The notes below the pieces were generated by a model. The model made no database searches and had not been told where the DNA came from. It saw only the letters and a list, made by a program, of their open reading frames with translations. A program made the position numbers and the translations under genes. DNA of 64,000 nucleotides from Kordia sp. SMS9 (GTDB taxonomy: Bacteria; Bacteroidota; Bacteroidia; Flavobacteriales; Flavobacteriaceae), in contig NZ_CP031153.1 of NCBI RefSeq assembly GCF_003352465.1, positions 3,682,001-3,746,000 of the forward strand, given 5' to 3'. Position 1 is the first letter of the stretch. The number at the start of each line of letters is the position of its first letter. This document shows positions 19,142 through 26,765 of this stretch, piece by piece.

Positions 19142-19468
19142 ATGGTTGATATTAAAAACTTAGACGCTCCAGTAAGCACCAAAACGATTGAGAGAAATCA
19201 GTTTGATTCACCAACAGATAACATTTATGAAGCAATTTCTGTTGTGGCTAAAAGAGCCATTCAAATCAACTCTGAAATCAAAAAAGAACTCATCGAGAAA
19301 TTAGACGAATTTGCGACACACAACGATAGTTTAGAAGAAATCTTTGAAAACAAAGAGCAAATTGAAGTATCTAAATTCTACGAAAAACTTCCAAAACCAC
19401 ATGCTATTGCAGTACAAGAGTGGTTGGAAGAAAAAATTTATTACCGCAACACAAAAGAAGAAGCTTAA
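19142..19468 (+). CDS. rpoZ: RNA polymerase omega subunit (flavobacterial type)
   Basis: A 108-residue protein of the RpoZ family as found in Flavobacteria. The N-terminal part DSPTDNIYEAISVVAKRAIQIN corresponds to the conserved omega region that wraps the beta-prime tail. The rest is helical and acidic (EKLDEFATHNDSLEEIFENKEQIEVSKFYEKLPKPHA shows in two parts), an extension typical of the phylum. It lies 5 bp after bamD and 3 bp before coaBC, so all three are in one operon. The family call rests on recall of the flavobacterial protein rather than on the E. coli sequence, which is distant. Confidence 0.88.
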   Translation: MVDIKNLDAPVSTKTIERNQFDSPTDNIYEAISVVAKRAIQINSEIKKELIEKLDEFATHNDSLEEIFENKEQIEVSKFYEKLPKPHAIAVQEWLEEKIYYRNTKEEA

Positions 19469-19471
19469 TAT

Positions 19472-20683
19472 ATGTCTATTTTAAGTGGCAAAAAAGTATT
19501 ACTCGGCATTACTGCTGGCATTGCCGCTTACAAAACAGCTTCTTTAGTACGGTTATTCATAAAAGCAGGCGCCGAAGTCCAAGTGATCATGACGCCTGCT
19601 GCCAAAGACTTTATTACACCACTTACCTTATCTACCTTATCAAAAAATCCAGTGCATTCTTCTTTTACCAATGAAGAAGATGAAAATGACATGTGGACCA
19701 ATCATGTAGAGTTAGGGTTGTGGGCAGATTTTATGCTGATTGCACCCGCAACAGCCAATACGATGTCGAAAATGGCATCGGGAACTAGTGATAATTTATT
19801 ACTTGCTACCTATCTTTCAGCAAAATGTCCTGTATATTTTGCACCTGCGATGGATTTGGACATGTACAAACATCCATCGACAAAAAACTCCTTTGAAACA
19901 CTTACGAAATTTGGAAACACGATGATTCCTGCAACAAGCGGCGAATTGGCAAGTGGTTTGGTAGGCGAAGGACGCATGGCAGAACCCGAAGACATTGTTT
20001 CATTTATTGAAAAAGATATTTTAAATCAGCTTCCGCTGAAAGGAAAAAAAGTGATGATCACCGCAGGACCAACTTATGAAGCCATTGATCCTGTGCGTTT
20101 TATTGGGAATCATTCCTCTGGGAAAATGGGCTTCGAATTGGCAAAAGCAGCAGCAAATTTAGGCGCTGAGGTCACGTTAATTGCTGGACCAAACCATTTG
20201 AGTATTTCACATGCGAGCGTACATGTAGTAGATGTTGTTAACACAGAAGCTATGTACAAAGCAGCACATGCGGCGTTTCCAACGGCAGATATTGCCATAC
20301 TGTCTGCAGCAGTTGCCGATTATACTCCAAAAGATGTAGCGACTCAGAAAATAAAAAAGAAAGATTCATCGTTACATATAGAGTTGGTGAAAACCAAAGA
20401 CATCCTAAAATCGTTAGGAGCCATCAAAAAAGAGCAGTTTTTAGTCGGTTTTGCTTTAGAGACGAACAATGAATTGGAAAATGCCAAAGGAAAACTGATA
20501 CGTAAAAATTTAGACATGATTGTGCTCAATTCTCTAAACGATGCAGGAGCAGGTTTTGGAAAACCAACCAACAAAGTCACGATTATTGACAAAAAAATGA
20601 ATACCTTAGCCTTTGGGTTAAAATCGAAAGCCGAAGTAGCCATTGACATATTTAATGAAATTTTAAAGCGAATCCATGCGTAA
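19472..20683 (+). CDS. coaBC: bifunctional phosphopantothenoylcysteine decarboxylase/phosphopantothenate-cysteine ligase
   Basis: A 403-residue fused enzyme for two steps of coenzyme A synthesis. The N-terminal flavin-binding CoaC domain shows GITAGIAAYKT, the active-site His in NHVELGLWAD, and PAMDLDMYKHP. The C-terminal CoaB domain shows ITAGPTYEAIDPVRF and NHSSGKMGFELAKA, then the KIKKK loop and VGFALET. In the CoaC substrate-recognition loop the sequence reads SGELASGLVGEGRM; the Cys that serves as proton donor in E. coli (ACG) is Ser here (ASG). I recall the same in other Bacteroidota. The next gene overlaps the end of coaBC by 8 bp. Confidence 0.96.
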   Translation: MSILSGKKVLLGITAGIAAYKTASLVRLFIKAGAEVQVIMTPAAKDFITPLTLSTLSKNPVHSSFTNEEDENDMWTNHVELGLWADFMLIAPATANTMSKMASGTSDNLLLATYLSAKCPVYFAPAMDLDMYKHPSTKNSFETLTKFGNTMIPATSGELASGLVGEGRMAEPEDIVSFIEKDILNQLPLKGKKVMITAGPTYEAIDPVRFIGNHSSGKMGFELAKAAANLGAEVTLIAGPNHLSISHASVHVVDVVNTEAMYKAAHAAFPTADIAILSAAVADYTPKDVATQKIKKKDSSLHIELVKTKDILKSLGAIKKEQFLVGFALETNNELENAKGKLIRKNLDMIVLNSLNDAGAGFGKPTNKVTIIDKKMNTLAFGLKSKAEVAIDIFNEILKRIHA

Positions 20684-21566
20684 CCTAGTTTTAAGCATCT
20701 TACTTTTTAGTGTAGTATCTGTAACCACTGCACAAGAACTCAACTGTCAAATTACGGTTGATGTACAACAAATCAATCAAACGAACCAACAAATTTTCAA
20801 AACGTTGGAACGTTCATTGAATGATTTTGTGAACAAAACGCAATGGACTAATAAAAAATTTAAGGCAAGTGAACGCATCAACTGTAATATGTTGATTACG
20901 GTATCACAATACAACTCGGACGAATTTGTAGCTACGCTTCAAGTACAATCGTCACGACCAATATACAACTCGTCGTTTGAATCGCCTGTATTCAACTTTA
21001 ACGATCGTCAATTCCGATTCATCTATCAAGAATTTCAACCAATCGTATACAATCCGAATGCATTTACAACCAACTTGGTATCTGTAATTGCGTATTATGT
21101 ATACATTGTTTTGGGAGTTGATGCAGATACCTACTCGCTTCGTGGCGGTTCTGACTATTATGCCATTGCACAGCAAATTGTAAACTTATCACAAACGAGT
21201 GCATTTTTAGGATGGAAAGAAGCAGATGGAAACCGTACACGTTGGAGATTGTTAGACAATATGCTCAACAACACACATAAAGAATACAGAACCGTAATGT
21301 ACAACTACCACAGAGTAGGTTTGGACGTCATGGCAGACGATCCGCGTGCAGGAAAATCGGCGATTAGCAGTACGTTGGAAATCTTTAAAGCATTGAGCAA
21401 TCGAAGACCAAATTCCTTCTTATTACAAACCTTTTTTGATGCCAAAGCCGAAGAAATTCAACAAATATTTTCAGGGGGTCCCAAAGTAAATGTTATTCGC
21501 TTGGTAGAAACCTTAAACAAGGTAGCTCCGTTTCATGCCACAAAATGGGGAAAAATTAAATTCTAA
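20676..21566 (+). CDS. porD: DUF4835 family protein, type IX secretion PorD-like
   Basis: A 296-residue exported protein with a clear signal peptide (MRNLVLSILLFSVVSVTTAQ, cut after AQ). The mature part begins ELNCQITVDVQQI and includes SRPIYNSSFESPVFNFND, hallmarks of the DUF4835 family, named PorD in type IX secretion work. It is likely periplasmic or outer-membrane associated and needed for T9SS assembly. Four proteins with T9SS sorting tails are encoded in this window, so a functional T9SS is expected. The start overlaps coaBC by 8 bp. Confidence 0.87.
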   Translation: MRNLVLSILLFSVVSVTTAQELNCQITVDVQQINQTNQQIFKTLERSLNDFVNKTQWTNKKFKASERINCNMLITVSQYNSDEFVATLQVQSSRPIYNSSFESPVFNFNDRQFRFIYQEFQPIVYNPNAFTTNLVSVIAYYVYIVLGVDADTYSLRGGSDYYAIAQQIVNLSQTSAFLGWKEADGNRTRWRLLDNMLNNTHKEYRTVMYNYHRVGLDVMADDPRAGKSAISSTLEIFKALSNRRPNSFLLQTFFDAKAEEIQQIFSGGPKVNVIRLVETLNKVAPFHATKWGKIKF

Positions 21567-21569
21567 TTT

Positions 21570-21601
21570 TTGCGAAAACTTATCGCAATACACTATTTTT
21601 G
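21570..21601 (+). promoter_or_regulatory. probable recN promoter (TTG-N21-TATTTTTG)
   Basis: TTG at 21570-21572 and TATTTTTG at 21594-21601 match the Bacteroidota -33/-7 pattern. The box lies 35 bp before the TTG start of recN, suggesting recN can be transcribed separately from the genes ahead. Confidence 0.55.
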
Positions 21602-21636
21602 TGAGTAGAAACTAACGTACTAAAAACGCAACTGCA

Positions 21637-23289
21637 TTGCTCACACAACTTTCTATAAAAAACTTTGCGCTGATTGATTCTTTACAAGTGGAATTTGATA
21701 AAGGATTGACGATCATTACTGGAGAAACAGGTGCTGGAAAATCTATCCTTTTAGGTGGATTGGCGCTCATACTCGGAAAACGCGCAGATTTATCGTCTTT
21801 GAAAAACAAAGAACGTAAATGTGTGATTGAGGCTGAATTTGCCATTAAAAAGTACAAACTCAAACATTTTTTTACAGAGAATGATCTCGATTACGATCAG
21901 GATACCATTGTGCGTCGTGAAATATTGCCTTCTGGGAAATCGAGAGCCTTTGTCAATGATGTTCCAGTTCGTTTGGGCGTTTTGCAAGCCTTGGGCGATC
22001 AGTTGATTGACATTCATTCGCAGCATCAAACCTTGCAACTGACGGATAATCAATTTCAATTTCAAGTCATAGATATTTTGGCAAATGTTTCTGAAGAAGT
22101 CCATTCGTATCAAGAATTACTGAAAACCTATCAATTCACACAAAAAGAACTCAAAAAAATACGCGAAGAACGATCGGCTTTAGAAAAAGAACACGATTAC
22201 AATATGTTTTTGTTGAAAGAATTGGAAGAAGCAAGATTGGAAGGGTTGATTCTTGCCGATTTGGAAGCACAATACGAACGTTTGAACAATGCGGAAGACA
22301 TTAAAACGAATCTAAGCGCGTCAGAACAATTGCTTTCTGATGAACAAGTAGGTGTGTTAAATTTATTGTCAGAATTGCAAGTAGCTTCTGGAAAACTTGC
22401 AGATATTGCACCTGAATTTGCGCAATTGGCAGAACGCGTACAAAGTTCATACATTGAGTTGGATGACATTTATAACGAAATCATCAACTTGCAAAGTGAA
22501 GCTTCTTTTGATCCGGATTTGTTAGAAGAAATCTCTGGAAAGCTGCAAAAAATATTCGATCTACAAAAAAAGCACAATGTACTTTCAGTAGAAGAATTAA
22601 TATCGATTCAAACAGAACTTTCCGAAAAAGCATCAGTTTCAGAAAACATTGACGAGCACATTCAAACCAAAGAAAAAGCATTAGCAGCTATAAGCAAACA
22701 ATTGCAACAAATTGCCAAAACTATTCACGATCAACGTTCCAAAGGAATTCCATCGTTAGTAGCACAATTGGAAAAGATGTTGGCAACTTTGGGCATGCCA
22801 AATGCACGTTTTAACATCAACGTGCAATTGAGCAATCAGTTTTATGCGAACGGAATGGACGATTTGCAGTTTTTATTTGCGGCAAACAAAGGCGGAAACT
22901 TTAATGAATTGAAAAAAGCGGCTTCTGGTGGAGAATTATCGCGTGTCATGTTGTGTATCAAAGCAATTCTATCCACTTACATGCAACTACCAACCATTAT
23001 GTTTGACGAAATTGACACAGGAGTTTCGGGAGAAGTTGCGAATAAAATGGCGAACATTATGCAAAAAATGAGCAAAAGCATGCAAGTATTTGCCATTACA
23101 CATTTGCCACAAATTGCTGCCAAAGGAAAGCAACATTTTAAAGTGTACAAACAAGACATTAATGAAGTCACCACCACACAATTAAAGGAATTACAGGCAG
23201 AAGAACGCATCCAAGAAATTGCGCAGATGTTGAGTGGTGCTAAAATTTCAGATTCTGCCATGGCTAACGCAAAAGAATTATTAAATTAA
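21637..23289 (+). CDS. recN: DNA repair protein RecN
   Basis: A 550-residue SMC-like ATPase for double-strand break repair. The start is TTG at 21637 (LTQLSIKNFALIDSL): no in-frame ATG exists between it and the upstream stop codon at 21613. Features in order: N-terminal ATPase half with Walker A GETGAGKS, SGKSRAFVNDVPV, a QHQTLQL motif, then a long coiled-coil region (about 150-340), then the C-terminal half with ASGGELSRVML (signature), MFDEIDTGVSGEVA (Walker B) and ITHLPQIAA. Length is standard. The TPR gene follows after 1 bp. Confidence 0.97.
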   Translation: MLTQLSIKNFALIDSLQVEFDKGLTIITGETGAGKSILLGGLALILGKRADLSSLKNKERKCVIEAEFAIKKYKLKHFFTENDLDYDQDTIVRREILPSGKSRAFVNDVPVRLGVLQALGDQLIDIHSQHQTLQLTDNQFQFQVIDILANVSEEVHSYQELLKTYQFTQKELKKIREERSALEKEHDYNMFLLKELEEARLEGLILADLEAQYERLNNAEDIKTNLSASEQLLSDEQVGVLNLLSELQVASGKLADIAPEFAQLAERVQSSYIELDDIYNEIINLQSEASFDPDLLEEISGKLQKIFDLQKKHNVLSVEELISIQTELSEKASVSENIDEHIQTKEKALAAISKQLQQIAKTIHDQRSKGIPSLVAQLEKMLATLGMPNARFNINVQLSNQFYANGMDDLQFLFAANKGGNFNELKKAASGGELSRVMLCIKAILSTYMQLPTIMFDEIDTGVSGEVANKMANIMQKMSKSMQVFAITHLPQIAAKGKQHFKVYKQDINEVTTTQLKELQAEERIQEIAQMLSGAKISDSAMANAKELLN

Positions 23290-23290
23290 G

Positions 23291-23806
23291 ATGGATTTCA
23301 GAGACGAAGAAGACATGCTTTTTGATGTGGATAACCTCATAGAAGAAGGCGCAGTAAAAGAAGCGAAAGCATTGCTATATAAAGTGTTGGAGAATTATCC
23401 AGATTACAGCAAAGCACATAATCATTTGGGATGGATTTATCATTACAAAATGCTAGATTATGAGAAAGCAGAAATGCATTACAAACTGGCAGTTAAATTT
23501 GCAGGAAACTATCATTCGCCATATCATAATTATGCATATCTCTTAATTGATAAGGGGTACAACGAAGAAATGTTGACATTCGGTGAAAAAGCATTGCAAA
23601 TTAAAACGGTAGATGAATCCATAATTTTTAGTCTCATTGCAAAAGCTCATGAATTGAATGGAGATTTTTTCAAAGCATATTCATATTATAAAAAAGCAAA
23701 GCAAAAGGCGTTGAGAAATGACTTCATTAAAGATATAGATGCATCATTACAAAGACTTCATAATAAAATGAGTATATTTCAAAAACTAAAACTAATTTTT
23801 AAATAA
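23291..23806 (+). CDS. small TPR-repeat protein
   Basis: A 171-residue cytoplasmic-looking protein made of about three or four tetratricopeptide repeats, for example EAKALLYKVLENYPDYSKAHNHLG and NGDFFKAYSYYKKAKQKALR read as parts of one superhelix. The first 15 residues are acidic (MDFRDEEDMLFDVDN). No signal peptide or enzyme motif is visible. It lies 1 bp after recN and 6 bp before fabI, so it is co-transcribed. A protein-interaction scaffold role is a generic inference. Confidence 0.8.
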   Translation: MDFRDEEDMLFDVDNLIEEGAVKEAKALLYKVLENYPDYSKAHNHLGWIYHYKMLDYEKAEMHYKLAVKFAGNYHSPYHNYAYLLIDKGYNEEMLTFGEKALQIKTVDESIIFSLIAKAHELNGDFFKAYSYYKKAKQKALRNDFIKDIDASLQRLHNKMSIFQKLKLIFK

Positions 23807-23812
23807 ACCAAA

Positions 23813-24628
23813 ATGGGTTACAACTTATTAAAAGGAAAAAAAGGAATCATATTTGGTGCTTTAGACGAAAATTCTATTGCGTGGAAAACTGCCGAACGTG
23901 TGCATGAAGAAGGAGGAACGTTTGTATTGACAAACGCGCCTATTGCGATGCGTATGGGAAAAATAAAGGACTTAGCAGAGAAAACAGGTTCAGAAATCAT
24001 TCCTGCTGATGCTACGAATGAAGAAGACATTCAAAACCTCGTAGAAAAATCTATGGAAATCTTAGGTGGGAAAATTGACTTCGTATTGCATTCTATCGGA
24101 ATGTCTGTCAATGTTCGTAAAGGAAGACACTACACAGATTTAAAATACGATTGGCTGACCAAAGGTTGGGATGTGTCTGCGGTTTCTTTTCACAAAGTAA
24201 TGCAAACTTTATACAAAGCTGACGCGATGAGCGAGTGGGGAAGTATTGTAGCGTTGACGTATATGGCGGCGCAACGTACATTTCCAGATTACAACGATAT
24301 GGCAGATAACAAAGCCTATTTAGAATCTATTGCACGTAGTTTTGGGTATTTCTTTGGAAAAGATAAAAAAGTACGTGTCAACACCATTTCACAATCGCCA
24401 ACGCCAACAACGGCAGGACAAGGTGTAAAAGGTTTTGACGGATTCATCTCGTATGCAGAAAAAATGTCGCCACTTGGAAATGCTACGGCATTAGATTGCG
24501 CCAACTACACTGTGACACTATTCTCTGATTTAACGAAGCGTGTTACCATGCAAAACTTATACAACGATGGTGGATTCTCTAACACAGGAGTCAGTCAAGA
24601 AGTGATTGAAAGATTCACAGAAGAATAA
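23813..24628 (+). CDS. fabI: enoyl-[acyl-carrier-protein] reductase (NADH) FabI
   Basis: A 271-residue SDR enzyme for the last step of fatty-acid elongation. The cofactor site is the FabI form GALDENSIAWKTAE rather than the plain SDR GxxxGxG. FVLHSIGM, and the catalytic Tyr-x6-Lys pair in YNDMADNKAYLES, are present. NTISQSPTPTTAGQG matches the substrate loop region, where many family members have SAGPIRT. Length is in the usual range. A strong terminator follows 30 bp downstream, closing the run that starts at bamD. Confidence 0.95.
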   Translation: MGYNLLKGKKGIIFGALDENSIAWKTAERVHEEGGTFVLTNAPIAMRMGKIKDLAEKTGSEIIPADATNEEDIQNLVEKSMEILGGKIDFVLHSIGMSVNVRKGRHYTDLKYDWLTKGWDVSAVSFHKVMQTLYKADAMSEWGSIVALTYMAAQRTFPDYNDMADNKAYLESIARSFGYFFGKDKKVRVNTISQSPTPTTAGQGVKGFDGFISYAEKMSPLGNATALDCANYTVTLFSDLTKRVTMQNLYNDGGFSNTGVSQEVIERFTEE

Positions 24629-24658
24629 AAAAGAAATACATAATTATATACAAAGATG

Positions 24659-24690
24659 CCTCTGAGTTATGAACTTAGAGGTATTTTTTT
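24659..24690 (+). terminator. intrinsic terminator after fabI
   Basis: Stem cctctgagtt / aacttagagg (10 bp, one G-U pair) with a 3-nt loop, followed by tattttttt. Confidence 0.85.
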
Positions 24691-24885
24691 GTAAAAAGGT
24701 TTAACATGGTATTACTATAAAATAATCTCAGAATTCTATAAAATTTAGAAAGTATCTAGCCTTATCAATTATTTCATCGTACAAAAACTGCAACTACAGC
24801 GATTATATTGTTAAATATTTGTGAAATTTAAGTTCTTTTAATAGTTTAGGAGCCTCGAACTCAATAATTTATTTACCGACTGCCT

Positions 24886-26622
24886 ATGAAAAGACAATTA
24901 CACCTATTCTTTTCGTACCTATTATTTATATATTGCTTTCAACAGCTAAATGCACAAGCCTATTTTGAAAACCATGCTACAGTAGCAGGAGTGGACGATC
25001 ATAGTGGCACTATTTTTCTTGGTGCAGGAATTTCTTTTTGCGACTTCAATAATGATGGTTGGGATGATATTACCATTGCCACGCAAAGCGGCGATCCTTT
25101 AAAAATTTACAAAAACAATGGAAATGGTACGTATTCGTTAGAAACTTCTTTGGTGCCTAATAACAATTCGCAACAAAAACAAGTCATTTGGGTTGACTTT
25201 GACAACGATGGTGACAAAGACTTATATCTGTCAAGTAATGCCGATGGAAGTCGTTTGTATAGAAATAATGGAAACGCTCTTTCTGATATTACAAGTGCAT
25301 CTGGTTTGCCGCTGGCGGTACAAGATAATTTTGGCTCCTCTTGGGGCGACTATAATAATGATGGCTTTTTAGATGTATTTCTATGCAATCGGGAAATAAA
25401 CAACGGCCCACAACCAAACTATCTTTACAAAAACAATGGCGACGGAACATTTACCAATGTCAGCGCTGCTGCGGGAATAGACAGCGGAAGTCATTTATCA
25501 TTTTGTTCTGCATTTTTCGATTACAATAATGATGGATGGCAAGATATTTATATGGCAAATGACAAAACAAACACCACAAACATTCTGTACAAAAATAATG
25601 GTGACGGTACATTTACGGATGTAAGTGAAGTATCAGGAACAAATCTTGCTATTGATGCTATGTCAGTAACTATAGCTGATGTTGATGGCGATACTTTTTT
25701 TGATATATACGTAACAAATGGAGTTCCGGGAAACTATTTTTTACGGAATAATGGTGACGGAACCTTCTCAAATATTGCATCAGGCTCAGGAACCATGTTT
25801 CAAAGTGTGGCTTGGGGAGCTGTATTTTTAGATGCTGAAAACGACGGTGATTTAGACTTATATGTAAGTGGATCTTTAGATGGAGCTGTTCCTAGTTTAC
25901 TATCAGCAGCATATTACTCCAACAATAATGACGGAACCTTTAGCATCTTAGGAACTTCAGGATTTCAAAATGATACCAGTGAAAGCTATGCAAATGCTAT
26001 TGGTGATACAGATAATGATGGTTTTCCAGAAATCATTGTAAACAATAACGGTGGCGATGATATCTTTTTATGGAAAAATCAAACCACATCTACCAATAAC
26101 TGGTTAAAAGTAAATTTAGAAGGAGTCATAAGCAATCGTCAAGGTATTGGAGCAACGATTGAACTCAGAAGTCAAGCAGAATCGCAATACAGATACACGG
26201 TCTGTGGCGAAGGATACATTGCACAAAACTCAGGAACAGAATTCTTTGGAATAGGTGCAAATACTACAATTGATTATGTAAAAGTTACCTGGTTAGGTGG
26301 CGCACAAGATATACTCTATAATGTTACGCCAAATCAAACGTTAAACATCTTAGAAGGAAGTAGTCCTTTAAACACCGAAGAATTTCAAGAAAAAAATAAA
26401 ATACAAGTATATCCTAATCCAACCACGGGAAAAATTTGGGTACAAACTACTTCAAACAAATCGTTTCAATACATACTTTTTGACAGTAGAGGCGTACACG
26501 TAAAAAGAGGAAAAATAGACGCACAAAATTCAATTGATATGGCAACATTATCTTCAGGGTATTATACCCTTAAAATTTTCAACGAAAAAGAGGTATATAA
26601 CAAAAAAATAATGTTAAAATAA
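24886..26622 (+). CDS. secreted FG-GAP/VCBS-repeat protein with ASPIC/UnbV domain and T9SS tail
   Basis: A 578-residue secreted protein. Signal peptide about 1-24 (ends QQLNAQA). Then about seven FG-GAP/VCBS beta-propeller blades with calcium loops such as DFNNDGWDD, DFDNDGDKD, DYNNDGFLD, DYNNDGWQD, DAENDGDLD and DTDNDGFPE. An ASPIC/UnbV domain follows (about 405-495; GIGATIELRS, EGYIAQNSGTEFFGIG, VKVTWLGG). The last 75 residues are a type A T9SS sorting domain (VYPNPTTGKIWV ... SSGYYTLKIF). The protein belongs to the CRTAC1-like group and is likely a cell-surface or released adhesin or ligand-binding protein. It precedes two tandem modular T9SS proteins. Confidence 0.9.
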   Translation: MKRQLHLFFSYLLFIYCFQQLNAQAYFENHATVAGVDDHSGTIFLGAGISFCDFNNDGWDDITIATQSGDPLKIYKNNGNGTYSLETSLVPNNNSQQKQVIWVDFDNDGDKDLYLSSNADGSRLYRNNGNALSDITSASGLPLAVQDNFGSSWGDYNNDGFLDVFLCNREINNGPQPNYLYKNNGDGTFTNVSAAAGIDSGSHLSFCSAFFDYNNDGWQDIYMANDKTNTTNILYKNNGDGTFTDVSEVSGTNLAIDAMSVTIADVDGDTFFDIYVTNGVPGNYFLRNNGDGTFSNIASGSGTMFQSVAWGAVFLDAENDGDLDLYVSGSLDGAVPSLLSAAYYSNNNDGTFSILGTSGFQNDTSESYANAIGDTDNDGFPEIIVNNNGGDDIFLWKNQTTSTNNWLKVNLEGVISNRQGIGATIELRSQAESQYRYTVCGEGYIAQNSGTEFFGIGANTTIDYVKVTWLGGAQDILYNVTPNQTLNILEGSSPLNTEEFQEKNKIQVYPNPTTGKIWVQTTSNKSFQYILFDSRGVHVKRGKIDAQNSIDMATLSSGYYTLKIFNEKEVYNKKIMLK

Positions 26623-26765
26623 TACTAACAAAAACTGTAAGAAAATGCTTTTTTTGAGTTTTTCACCGATAAAACCAACTCTTTTGTCGATAAAAACATG
26701 ATGCATCCAAAAAAAATGTGGTTCTTTCAGTTGATATTCAACTAACTAACAAAAATCAAACTTTT

